DNA from: JALYGJ01 sp963781705
GTDB taxonomy: Bacteria; Chloroflexota; Limnocylindria; Limnocylindrales; CSP1-4
NCBI GenBank assembly: GCA_963781705.1
Contig: CAWAGP010000010.1
Span: 744,001-808,000 of the forward strand
Length of the DNA: 64,000 bases
Reading direction: 5' to 3'
Positions 1 to 8,206 of this stretch are shown here, piece by piece. A program made the position numbers and the translations under genes. The notes beneath the pieces were generated by a model. The model saw only the letters and a list, made by a program, of their open reading frames with translations. It did not search any database and was not told the origin of the DNA. How positions within the stretch are numbered: position 1 is the stretch's first letter; the number at the start of each line of letters is the position of its first letter.

Positions 1-21
1 CCTACTGTCGCAGGAGACGTC

Positions 22-804
22 ATGCTCAATCCGGTGCTCAACAGTCTGCGTTGGCTCGCCTTGGCGACGGCAGTGGTTGTCGCCGTTGGCTGCTCCTCGG
101 TCGCCGACCTCGCGACCACTGTTTCGGGCGGCTCGCCAGTGTCGCTCGATCACGTGACGCTGGCGCCTGACGGCAACTCCGTAGATGTCGTCGTGGTCGG
201 CGGTGCACCACTTTCCGAGGGCAAGACGTGCGGCGCCGATTACGCGCTCGCGTCAAGCACAGTCAACGGCACCGTCCTCGAAGTTGCGGTCAGGCTGACA
301 GCCGAGCGAGAGGGCCAATGCCTGCTGACGGAGCTGGTTTGCTGTGAGCACACCTTCAACGTCGCGCTACCGGCGGGCGCATCGGTGGATCGCGTGCGCG
401 ACATGACCGCCAGCTTCGAGCGGGACTTCTTCTTGACGCGCCCAACCACGCTCTACGAGCTACACGGGTTGCCCGCAGGTTGGGAGCTGCGACGTGAGTG
501 GGCTGACTGGGGCGGAACATGGACACGCCTCTATTCGCCACTCACCGACCCGCAGCCTGGCTCGACGGACACGCTCTTGTTCAGGACCACGTTCGGTGGT
601 CACATCGTCACGGAGCCCGAAGCGCTCCAATCACCAGTCATCGTCAACGGCGTCGAGGCGCAGTACCAGCGCTATCCCGACGTTGACAACCAGATACAGC
701 TGCAATGGCTCGCCGACGGCCAAATGCTGACGCTTGAAACATTTGAGCGCGACTTCTTGATTGACCAACTCACGGCGTTGGCGAACGGCGCAACCCGCCA
801 GTGA
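22..804 (+). CDS. putative lipoprotein of unknown function
   Basis: 260 residues. The N-terminus has a hydrophobic segment (about residues 9-23) ending in a lipobox, VAVGC, with the lipidated Cys at about residue 24, so the mature protein should be anchored on the outer face of the membrane. The body is polar, has several Cys residues (including adjacent ones near residues 107-108) and matches no domain I recognise. An AGGAG ribosome site at 12-16 precedes the ATG by 5 bases, which fixes the start. The gene upstream lies outside the window. Function unknown. Confidence 0.75.
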   Translation: MLNPVLNSLRWLALATAVVVAVGCSSVADLATTVSGGSPVSLDHVTLAPDGNSVDVVVVGGAPLSEGKTCGADYALASSTVNGTVLEVAVRLTAEREGQCLLTELVCCEHTFNVALPAGASVDRVRDMTASFERDFFLTRPTTLYELHGLPAGWELRREWADWGGTWTRLYSPLTDPQPGSTDTLLFRTTFGGHIVTEPEALQSPVIVNGVEAQYQRYPDVDNQIQLQWLADGQMLTLETFERDFLIDQLTALANGATRQ

Positions 805-1100
805 ATCCATCGTTACATCTGGCAGGTTAGTTCGGTTCTGCGCTTTATCGGAATCCTCGTGGTTCGACGCCCGCGATGCCGTCGGCGTAACTCCGCCGCG
901 ACCGCGATTGTGGCGAGCGCGATACAGCTAGCTGCGGGATATTCCGCGGCCGACTCCCCGTCGCTGACAGCGGCCGCGTCGGCGGTCTCGAACCCCGGCC
1001 CCACGAGCCGTGAGTCAGCAGTCGGCTGGCGGCAAATTCGCGCTTAGATGCGCCTGGTCGCAGGCTCGAAACGGTTGGCCGCGTTGGAGGCGCGCCGCGT
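805..1100. other. intergenic stretch with no supported gene
   Basis: Short open frames exist here on both strands (about 60 codons each), but they are rich in Arg, Ser and Ala, have no ribosome site and look like GC-driven shadows. I see no RNA gene, repeat or convincing promoter. Confidence 0.4.
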
Positions 1101-1274
1101 CTACCAGGGATACGAGCGGAGCGGATCGATCGTTACGTTGAACGACAAGGGCTGGCCCGGGCCCGAAAAGGCGATCGTCGCGATGATGGCGACGACAAGG
1201 ACCAGCGCGACCAGGATTACGTCGCGGAGCAGTACGGCCGGCTTCTGCGTGGCGAAACTGCGGAGCATGCTCAT
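1101..1274 (-). CDS. small single-pass membrane protein (57 aa)
   Basis: The start at 1274 is chosen because GGGAGG lies 6-7 bases upstream (plus-strand CCTCCC at 1281-1286), giving a 57-residue protein. It has a short basic N-terminus (MSMLRSFATQKPAVLLRD), one strongly hydrophobic segment at about residues 18-36 and a short polar tail ending in W57. The strong ribosome site and clear membrane segment argue for a real gene; an upstream in-frame ATG at 1337 is less likely. No family recognised. It diverges from murT. Confidence 0.55.
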   Translation of the reverse strand: MSMLRSFATQKPAVLLRDVILVALVLVVAIIATIAFSGPGQPLSFNVTIDPLRSYPW

Positions 1275-1413
1275 GGTGAGCCTCCCTAGAGAGTGCCACC
1301 CGCACTCATGTGTCTGAAGCATGGATATGTTTGACATAGATGCATAGTGCCGAACGGCATATTCGTCGTGCTCGAGCTCCGGGTCGGTCAGGGCCGCCGA
1401 TTCGGGCGCACGC

Positions 1414-1419
1414 TAGAGT
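1414..1419 (+). promoter_or_regulatory. -10 element (TAGAGT) for leaderless murT
   Basis: TAGAGT ends exactly 6 bases before the murT ATG at 1426, and no ribosome site is present. Transcription would start at or next to the A of the start codon. The same geometry recurs at several genes in this window and at rnpB. Confidence 0.5.
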
Positions 1420-1425
1420 TCCGCC

Positions 1426-2843
1426 ATGTCCCAGAGCGACCCCTCGCTGAGTACGCGCGACCACGCCGCGGTGCTGGTTGGCCGCGGTACGGCGAAGTTG
1501 TCGCGCCGGTTTGGCCACGGTGGCAGCTCGCTCCCTGGCATGGTCGCCGAACGGCTGTCGCCGGGCGTCGGCGGCCGCATCGCGGCCGGCCTTGATGCAA
1601 CGGTGTTCGTGACCGGCACCAACGGCAAGACCACCACCACGCACCTGCTCAGCCAGATTCTCGCCGACGGCGGACACACCGCGATCACCAACCGATCGGG
1701 CGCCAACCTGGGCCAGGCGATCACCTCGACCCTGCTGCAGGTGGGCCGCAGTGGCACGCCAGGCACCGGCCGGCGGGCGGCCGTACTCGAATGCGATGAG
1801 TTCGCGTTGCCGCGCCTGGCCGAGCAGGTGCCACCCAGCGTGATCGTCACGACCAACCTGTTTCGCGACCAGCTGGACCGCTACGGCGAGATCGACGAGA
1901 TCGAGCGACGCTGGCAGCGCGCGTTCAACATGCTCCCCGATACGACGATCGTCGCGCCGGCCGACGATCCACGGCTGGCCGGTCTGGCCGCTGCCGCGCC
2001 GGGCGAGCATCGCCTGTTCGGCCTGGCCGGGCCCGGCGCGCCGGACATGGATATCGGCCTGACCGCGGATTCAGAGGCGTGCCCCAACTGCGGGCAAGCG
2101 CTCGACTACCACTGGCGCACCATCGGCCACCTGGGCGACTACTTCTGCCGCGCGTGTGGGCTGACCAGGCCGCAGCCGTGGCTGACCATCGAGGTCGTTT
2201 CGTCGCGCGGCTTCGACGGCCAGCAGCTGCGCCTGCGCCGCGCCGTCGGAAGGTCAGTCGGCCGTGATCGACTTCGCCCTGCCCGGCGTGTCGAACGCCT
2301 ATAACGCCGCCGCGGCAGTGTGCGCGGCGACGGCAATGGGTGTTCCGCTGGCCGATGCCCTTCACGCGTTGGGTGCTGCGAGCAATGCCTGGGGGCGCTA
2401 TGAAACCGTCGGCTATCGAGGGGCGGCGACTCATCCTGACGCTGGGCAAGAACCCGGCCAGCCTGGGTGAGTTGGTGCGCATCGCCGCGTCCTCGCCGGT
2501 CGCGGCGGTGATGTTCGTCATGAACGACGGCTACCAGGACGGGCAGGACGTGTCGTGGTACTGGGATGTCAACCCGGCGGCACTCGTGGCCCGCGCGCCG
2601 TGTGCCATCTCGGGCAGCCGCGCCAAGGACTTCCGGCTACGCCTCAAGTATGAGCTCGATCACCCGGCCGAGAGCAGCGACCACCTGCCGGCCACGTACG
2701 ACGAACCGATCGACGCGCTCGACGCGTTGCTGCACGACACCCCGGCGGGCGGCACGATCGTCGCCATGGCCACCTACACCGGGCTATTGCAGTTACGCGC
2801 CGCGCTGGTCGAGCGCGGCGCGCTGTCGCGCATGCCGGTCTAG
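1426..2843 (+). CDS. murT: MurT, lipid II isoglutaminyl synthase ATPase subunit (two frameshifts as sequenced)
   Basis: With GatD, MurT amidates the alpha-carboxyl of D-Glu in lipid II. The Mur-ligase ATP site GTNGKTT is at residues 64-70, and a Cys4 zinc ribbon typical of MurT is at C219, C222, C241 and C244. The C-terminal half (DVSWYWDVNP, KNPASLGE) also fits the family. The reading frame is broken twice. Frame 1 runs to about 2239, frame 2 (LPG.SNAYNAAAA) from there to about 2411, and frame 3 to the stop. Removing one C near 2238-2239 and one G near 2411-2412 restores a continuous protein of about 471 residues. gatD begins directly after the TAG. Because the family is normally essential and all three segments are well conserved, I suspect sequence errors rather than decay. 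Confidence 0.85.
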
Positions 2844-3683
2844 ATGCCGCGCCGTACGACGGCCGCAGTCCGGCTGGCGCACCTGTTCCCCGATCGCCTC
2901 AACCTGTATGGCGATCGCGGCAACGTCGCCACGCTCGTACGCCGCGCCGGCTGGCGCGGCATACCGGTCGAGGTCAGCCAGGTCCTGCGCGCCGCGGATG
3001 GCATCCCTGACGACGCAACCGTCCTGTTCATCGGCGGCGGCGCCGACCGCGACCAGGCGGCCATCACCGACGACCTGGTCGCCATCACGCCACAGATCGA
3101 GGCGCGCGTCGCGGACGGTGCCGTTCTGCTGGCGGTGTGCGGCGGCTACCAGAACCTGGGTCGTGAATACCGTTCGGCGCATGCCGGAACGATGCCGGGC
3201 GCCGGCTTTTTCGACGCCTGGACGGAGGCGCCCGGCAGCGGCGCGCGGCTGGTCGGTGGCTGCGTCGTATCGGTCGGCGACGACTCGCCGATCGCGGCCG
3301 CGGGCCGAGAGTCGGCCGAGCGGGCCGGTTTCGCCGGCCAGGAACAGACGGTCGTCGGCTTCGAGAACCACGGCGGTCGGACCTACCTGGGGGAGGGCCG
3401 GCAACCGCTGGGCGAGGTTGTCGCCGGCTTCGGCAACAACGGCGAGGATGGCGTCGAGGGTTTCATGGCGCTGCCCGGCGACGGCAACCGTCCCGGCCTG
3501 CGCATAGGCACGTACCTGCACGGCCCGCTGCTGCCGCGCAATCCCCATCTGGCCGACTACATCCTGTTATGTGCGCTCGCGCCGGCCGGGATAACCCGCC
3601 TGGACGCGCTCGACGATACCGATGAATGGGCTGCGCACGCCTCGTTCGCGCAGCGCTGGCTACAGGCGCGGCCGCGTCACTGA
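2844..3683 (+). CDS. gatD: GatD, lipid II isoglutaminyl synthase glutamine amidotransferase subunit
   Basis: 279 residues. A CobB/CobQ-type class I glutaminase that supplies ammonia to MurT. The nucleophile is C99 in AVCGGYQ and the catalytic His is H226 in GTYLHGPLLPRNP; FENHGGRT is another family signature. The ATG abuts the murT TAG, so the two are co-translated. It overlaps the end of the converging membrane-protein gene by 7 bases. The assignment rests on the paired context and both catalytic motifs. Confidence 0.92.
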   Translation: MPRRTTAAVRLAHLFPDRLNLYGDRGNVATLVRRAGWRGIPVEVSQVLRAADGIPDDATVLFIGGGADRDQAAITDDLVAITPQIEARVADGAVLLAVCGGYQNLGREYRSAHAGTMPGAGFFDAWTEAPGSGARLVGGCVVSVGDDSPIAAAGRESAERAGFAGQEQTVVGFENHGGRTYLGEGRQPLGEVVAGFGNNGEDGVEGFMALPGDGNRPGLRIGTYLHGPLLPRNPHLADYILLCALAPAGITRLDALDDTDEWAAHASFAQRWLQARPRH

Positions 3684-4345
3684 CTCGGCCGGCTCGCACG
3701 GGCGATGGCGGGCAGCGTCGCCAGCGCGCCCAGCCCGATGCCGGCCAGCAGCAGCGGCCAGCCGTTCCACGGACCCAGGTCGCCGGCCAGCACGCGCGGG
3801 CCGTCGACGAGAAAGCTGATGACCACGAGTGGCGCGCCGGCCACCGCCGTCGCGAGCTGCACAGGCCGCACCACGATGCGGTAGCCGGCGCGCAGGCGGT
3901 ACGCCGCGAACAGTCCGCCGCCGATCAACGCGATGCTCACCGACACCGGCGCCCACACCGGGCCGACCCAGGTCAGCGGCACGAGGAAGAGCACGTCCCA
4001 GGTCAGCAGTGATGGGGGCCAGCCGATGATCGCGAACAGGCCGACGTAGTAGACGATGTCCCACGTCCCGAAGACGACGGCCGTCCATGCGAACTTTTCC
4101 AGGCCCGACCCACCGGCCAGCCAGCCCACCGCGGCGATCATCACCAGCGTCGCCAGTTCACGGACCGCCTCGGTGGCAAGGAGCTGGTCGAGGTCGCCGA
4201 CCACACCGGTTGGGACAGCCGAAACGCCGATGCCCAGCGCCCCGCGCAGGTAGACGACGACGGCCGCCTCGAGATAACCCATGGCGACCGAGTAGGCGAT
4301 CACGCCAACGGCGACCGAGCGGAAGGAGGCCTGTCGCGTCAGCAT
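3677..4345 (-). CDS. conserved multi-pass membrane protein, unknown function
   Basis: 222 residues from the ATG at 4345; an upstream extension to 4561 would run antisense-like through hypA and is rejected. About six hydrophobic segments can be seen, with a first one around GVIAYSVAMGYLEAAVVVYL. I recognise no catalytic motif. It lies 61 bases after the HypA-like gene on the same strand and may be the last member of the hydrogenase operon, although a GACAAT -10-like hexamer 10 bases before its ATG could give separate expression. Confidence 0.65.
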   Translation of the reverse strand: MLTRQASFRSVAVGVIAYSVAMGYLEAAVVVYLRGALGIGVSAVPTGVVGDLDQLLATEAVRELATLVMIAAVGWLAGGSGLEKFAWTAVVFGTWDIVYYVGLFAIIGWPPSLLTWDVLFLVPLTWVGPVWAPVSVSIALIGGGLFAAYRLRAGYRIVVRPVQLATAVAGAPLVVISFLVDGPRVLAGDLGPWNGWPLLLAGIGLGALATLPAIARASRPSQ

Positions 4346-4406
4346 GGACGCGCCAATTGTCGCTGCCGCACGCTGCGCGCGGCGCAGAACTGGCCGGTGG
4401 TCGACG

Positions 4407-4664
4407 CTAGGTTGGCTCGTCGACGTCGATGGCGACCACGCGGCACGCCCAGGGATCGTCGTCGACCGGGGTGAATAGGAGTCGAGCACCCTCGGCTGGG
4501 GTGCCGCGGGAGAGTTCGGGCCAGTAGAAGTTGACCGATTCGGGCGCCACGTCCGATTCATCGCCCAGCTCCAGGTGGACGGCCGAGACGCGCCGCGCGC
4601 CGGCGGCCGTGGCGCGCTCGATGACCACCTCGAGGAGCTGCCGCGTCACGCCCGCTTCGTGCAT
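4407..4664 (-). CDS. HypA-like nickel metallochaperone lacking the zinc finger
   Basis: 85 residues. It begins MHEAGVT; His2 and Glu3 are the conserved N-terminal nickel site of HypA, and the core LELGDESDVAPESVNFYWPEL matches the family. Standard HypA (about 115 aa) carries two CxxC pairs before a final beta strand. Here only one Cys (C74) remains, and the chain passes straight to VVAIDVDEPT, as if the zinc loop had been excised. The start overlaps the protease stop (TGATG). It probably delivers nickel to the hydrogenase encoded upstream. Whether it is functional without zinc is unknown. Confidence 0.75.
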   Translation of the reverse strand: MHEAGVTRQLLEVVIERATAAGARRVSAVHLELGDESDVAPESVNFYWPELSRGTPAEGARLLFTPVDDDPWACRVVAIDVDEPT

Positions 4665-5206
4665 CAGTACTCGCGGTGAGGCCGTCGAGAGAGCACGCGG
4701 ACGATCTGCTCGACGGCCGGCCCCACGGCCGCCTCGACCGGCGGCGACATCGCCTCGCCGAATTCGTCGACCTTTGACACGCTGATGCCGACCACGGTCA
4801 GTTGTCCGGGCAGCTCGGCGCCGAGCCCGCGCCCGGCCGCGATGGCAGCCGCGAGCGTGGCGTCGTGGGCAGAATCGAGGTGACCGGCCAGCCGGCTGTC
4901 GACACTGGCGAATGGCCTTGCCCAAACGGTGCCCGGGGCCTGGCCGTCGAGACTCGCGTCGGCGAGCACGGCGCGCTGGTAGCCGATCAGTCGTTCCATC
5001 AGCCGTAGGCCGCCGACCGACAGCTCGTCGATTTCCACCGGTCCGACCGCGCTCCGAATCTCTGCGTCGTTTGCCAGGAGGTGCTCGAGTTCGTGAGCAA
5101 CGCGCCAGCCGACACCATCGTCACCCATGATCGGGTTGCCCAGGCCGATGACGAGCGTGCGCGGCGCCACGGCCGACGGTCCGCTAGACGCCTCGGCGTA
5201 CAACAT
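4664..5206 (-). CDS. [NiFe] hydrogenase maturation endopeptidase (HyaD/HycI family)
   Basis: 180 residues. It should cleave the C-terminal peptide of the large subunit after nickel insertion. The N-terminal signature TLVIGLGNPIMGDDGVG contains the nickel-sensing Asp of the family, and LADASLDG and HLDSAHD supply further conserved acidic/His positions. The ATG at 5206 lies inside the last codons of the repaired large-subunit gene (23-base overlap), and the stop overlaps the HypA-like start. An alternative start at 5290 would encode the large-subunit tail in another frame and is rejected. Confidence 0.85.
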   Translation of the reverse strand: MLYAEASSGPSAVAPRTLVIGLGNPIMGDDGVGWRVAHELEHLLANDAEIRSAVGPVEIDELSVGGLRLMERLIGYQRAVLADASLDGQAPGTVWARPFASVDSRLAGHLDSAHDATLAAAIAAGRGLGAELPGQLTVVGISVSKVDEFGEAMSPPVEAAVGPAVEQIVRVLSRRPHREY

Positions 5207-6666
5207 CGATCGTCTCGCCCGCTCTGTTGCGCAGGGTGACCTCGAGCGGCATCTGTCCCGGCAGGCTGTGCGTCGCGCAGCCGAAAGCACGGGTCATAGG
5301 CGCGGAAGGCCATCTCGATCCGGTCGAGCAGGCCGTGGTCGACGACCACGCCGTGGTGGATCAGGCCACGTGCCGCGCGGTCGATCGACATCGCGATCGG
5401 GGCGTGGTTGTTGGTCGTGCCGACGATCAGGTTGACGCGCGTGATCAGTCCGTTCTCGTCGGTCCAATAGTGGTGGGTCAGCGAGCCGCGCGGCGCCTCG
5501 ACCGTGCCCACGCCTTCTCCCGGCGCCTGTGTCGGCAGTGCCCGGACGTCGGTGGAGGTGATGTCTGGGTCGGCCAACAACTCTTGCATGCGCTCGGCCG
5601 CATAGAGCATCTCGATCAGGCGCGCCCAATGCGTTGCGCCGCGCTGGTGGACCGGCTGACGGTGGCCGTTGATCGCCGGCGCAAGGGTGGCGAAGAAGCG
5701 TTCGTACTCCGCCTGGGCGCGCGGCGTCGCCATACCGGTGGCCGCGTTGAGCCGGCCCAGCGGACCGACGCAGTAGACGCCCGAGTCGCGCCCGTCGACG
5801 AAGCCCTTCCAGCCGACCTTGCGCAGGTATGGGAACTTGAGGAATGTCCACGGCTCGACGTGCTCAGCGATCCATTCCTGGTAATCGGCCGGCGCATAGG
5901 TGCCGAACTCACTGCCATCGGGCGCGACCACGCGCATGCGACCGTCGTAGAACGCGACGCGGCCGCCCTCGTCGACTAACCCGGCGTAGTAGGTCTCGTG
6001 GCGGAACAGGTCACCCAGCAGGAGGTCGTGCATCTCGCTGTTGCTGATCAGCTTGCCGAACAGGTCGAGGCTGAAACCTGCGAAATCGACCATCGCCGCA
6101 GCGATCTCGGAGATCTCGTCACGCTCGGCGACGGTGATGCCCTTGGTCAGCCCACCGGGCACCGACGTGCACGGGTGGATGCGCCGGCCGCCGATCAGCT
6201 CGACCACCCGGTGGCCGCCGCGGCGCGTCTCGATCACCCGGCCGCCGACTTCCAGCCCGACCTTGCGAATTACGCCCAACAGATTGCGCTCGGCCGGCGG
6301 AGTGTCGGGACCCAGGATCACGTCGGGTCCGCCCAGCACGTAGAAGTGGGTCGCGTGGTCGGTCACGTAGAAGGCGCTGAACATCAGTTCGCGCAGCAGC
6401 CGCGCCGGCCGCGGCGGCTCGATGCCGTAGACGGCGTCGGCCGCCTTGGCCGCGGCCAGGTGGTGCGCCTCCGGGCACACGCCGCAGATGCGGTTGGTTA
6501 GGACCGGCATCTCCTCGACCGGCCGGCCGATGCAGAACGACTCGAACCCGCGCAGCTCGGGCACCTGGAAGTAGGTGCGCTCGACGTCGCCCTGATCGTC
6601 AAGGAAGATCTCGATCTTGCCGTGTCCCTCGAGGCGCGTGATGGGGTCGATCGTCAGGCGCGTCAT
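5184..6666 (-). CDS. mvhA: [NiFe] hydrogenase large subunit, MvhA-like (frameshift in the C-terminal nickel motif)
   Basis: Catalytic subunit of a group-3-type (probably 3c) hydrogenase. The N-terminal Ni ligand pair is RICGVC (C61, C64). The C-terminal motif begins DPC but then leaves frame. Dropping one base (plus-strand G at about 5283) restores DPCFGCATH followed by a 22-residue tail ending at a TAG at 5184, about 493 residues in all. As sequenced, the frame runs on to 4999 and loses the second Cys and the His at which the tail is cleaved. The start ATG overlaps the small-subunit stop (ATGA). Identity is very secure; whether the lesion is real is not. Confidence 0.88.
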
Positions 6667-7679
6667 GACGTGCGGCTCTCGGTCGTCGCGGCCACTCGCG
6701 CGGATCTCGCGCCGCGCAGCAGCGAGCCGGCCAGGCTGAATCGATAGAACTGACCGACCGGATCGGGCAGGCCGTCGAGGATGCGATCGATGTCGTCGGG
6801 CTCGCTGGCGTCGATCGGCGAAGCGAAGGCCGAGAGGAGGCGGGCGCCGAAGTCCGTTACGCCGTCGGCCGGGCCGTAGCAGCCAATGCACGGCGCGCCG
6901 GCGAGCGGGCACTTCGCGCCGCAGCCATCGCGGGTGGCTGGGCCGTTGCACGGGAGGCCCTGCTCGAGCAGGCATGCGTCCGCGTCGATCGAGGCCAATT
7001 GCTGGACGCGGCTGAACTGCTCGAGTCGCTTGGTCGAACGGTCGCGCCGACATTCGTCGCACACGGTCGAGTGGCCCGCTCCCAGCACGGCGCCATGCGG
7101 CGGCAGCGGAGCCGCACCATCAAGGGCGGCACCCAGCAGGCCCAGCACGTCGGCGATTCGTTCCGTCTCCGGCGGACAGCCGGGTACGCGATAGTCGACC
7201 TCGACGACCTGATCGAGGGTCTGCAGCAGCGGCTCCAGCGTGGGCAGCTCGAGTTCGCCGCTGGGCGCGTCGAACCGGCTCGTCGGGCGGACGTGATCGG
7301 GGTTGTCGGTGCTCGGCGTTTCGAAGACGACATCGAGCATGGACTCGGTGGGAGCGAGGTTGGCCAGTCCCGGAATGCAGCCTTCGTTGGCGCACGAGCC
7401 GAACGCGACGAGGATGGCCGACTTCTGGCGCAGCAGGCGGGCCAGATGCGCGTTCTCGCTGGTGCGGATGCCGCCCGAGAACAGGGTCACGTCGATCGAG
7501 GCGTCCGGCATGGCCTCCAGATCAGCGTACTTGGTGTCCATGACCGCCGGCCAGAAAACCGGTTCGAAGTGCTCAACAAAGTCGAGGATCGCCTCGTGGA
7601 GGTTGAGCACAGCCACGTCGCAGCCGCCGCAAGCGGACGCCCAGTACATCGCGAAACGGTGGCGACGCTGCTCGCTCAC
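6663..7679 (-). CDS. mvhG: [NiFe] hydrogenase small subunit, MvhG-like
   Basis: 338 residues, GTG start overlapping the mvhD stop (GTGA). It carries the electron-transfer FeS clusters. The proximal-cluster Cys are in ASACGGC (C17, C20), GSCANEGC (C96, C101) and VPGCPPE (C168). Further Cys at 207, 210, 236, 244, 253, 257, 264 and 267 suit the medial and distal clusters. No Tat signal is present, so the enzyme is cytoplasmic, as expected for group 3. It transfers electrons to MvhD and then to HdrA. Confidence 0.9.
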   Translation of the reverse strand: MSEQRRHRFAMYWASACGGCDVAVLNLHEAILDFVEHFEPVFWPAVMDTKYADLEAMPDASIDVTLFSGGIRTSENAHLARLLRQKSAILVAFGSCANEGCIPGLANLAPTESMLDVVFETPSTDNPDHVRPTSRFDAPSGELELPTLEPLLQTLDQVVEVDYRVPGCPPETERIADVLGLLGAALDGAAPLPPHGAVLGAGHSTVCDECRRDRSTKRLEQFSRVQQLASIDADACLLEQGLPCNGPATRDGCGAKCPLAGAPCIGCYGPADGVTDFGARLLSAFASPIDASEPDDIDRILDGLPDPVGQFYRFSLAGSLLRGARSARVAATTESRTS

Positions 7680-8206
7680 GCGGGCACCTCCTCGAGCGCC
7701 GCCACCTGCCCGGGCAGATCCGCTGCGGCCGGCTCGGCAGCGGCCTCGCCGGCCTCGGTCAGTTTCGCCAGGCCGGCGCGCCGGTCCCAGTCGAGCGGTC
7801 CGAGGGCGCGCACCTCATCCACGATGCGCGTGAACGCGTCGGCCAGTTGCTGACCCTCGGCGGCGCTGGCGTAGACGCGTTGGAAGCGCTCTGGCTCGAG
7901 ACCCAGGCCGGTGAGCACGCGCCGCATGAGCTGGAAGCGCCGCAGTGCCTTCACGTTCTGGATCCGATAGTGGCAGTCGGCAGGCCAGCAGCCGGTCATC
8001 ACCACGCCGTCCGCGCCGCTGGCGATGGCCTTCAGCACGAAGAGCGGATCGAGCCTGCCCGAGCACATCAGCCGGATCAGCCGAACGTTCGGCGGGTACT
8101 TGATGCGGGCCGTACCGGCCAGGTCGGCCGCACGGTAGCTGCACCAGTTACAGGTGAAGGCGATGATCACCGGTTCATAGGCGACGACCGCCGACGATTC
8201 GCTCAC
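7676..8206 (-). CDS. mvhD: MvhD-like electron-transfer subunit linking hydrogenase to HdrA
   Basis: 176 residues. The GTG start at 8206 overlaps the hdrA stop (GTGA); upstream in-frame sequence is a shadow of hdrA. The five conserved Cys of the methyl-viologen-reducing hydrogenase delta subunit are seen: TCNWC (C19, C22), MCSG (C48) and GCWPADCHY (C73, C78). This [2Fe-2S] protein bridges the hydrogenase and heterodisulfide-reductase modules. After about residue 140 there is an Ala/Glu-rich tail. Confidence 0.9.
   Translation of the reverse strand: MSESSAVVAYEPVIIAFTCNWCSYRAADLAGTARIKYPPNVRLIRLMCSGRLDPLFVLKAIASGADGVVMTGCWPADCHYRIQNVKALRRFQLMRRVLTGLGLEPERFQRVYASAAEGQQLADAFTRIVDEVRALGPLDWDRRAGLAKLTEAGEAAAEPAAADLPGQVAALEEVPA

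Noticed and set aside
813..1047. Two overlapping open frames of about 60 codons on opposite strands
   Set aside because: No ribosome site, biased composition and no recognisable protein.
5184..5300. Programmed frameshift or selenocysteine recoding in the hydrogenase large subunit
   Set aside because: There is no in-frame TGA, no slippery heptamer and no stem-loop that I can support; a one-base error or mutation is simpler.
6667..7062. N-terminal extension of the hydrogenase large subunit
   Set aside because: It would be read through the small-subunit gene in another frame. The family N-terminus begins at ATG 6666 (MTRLTIDPITRLEGHG).
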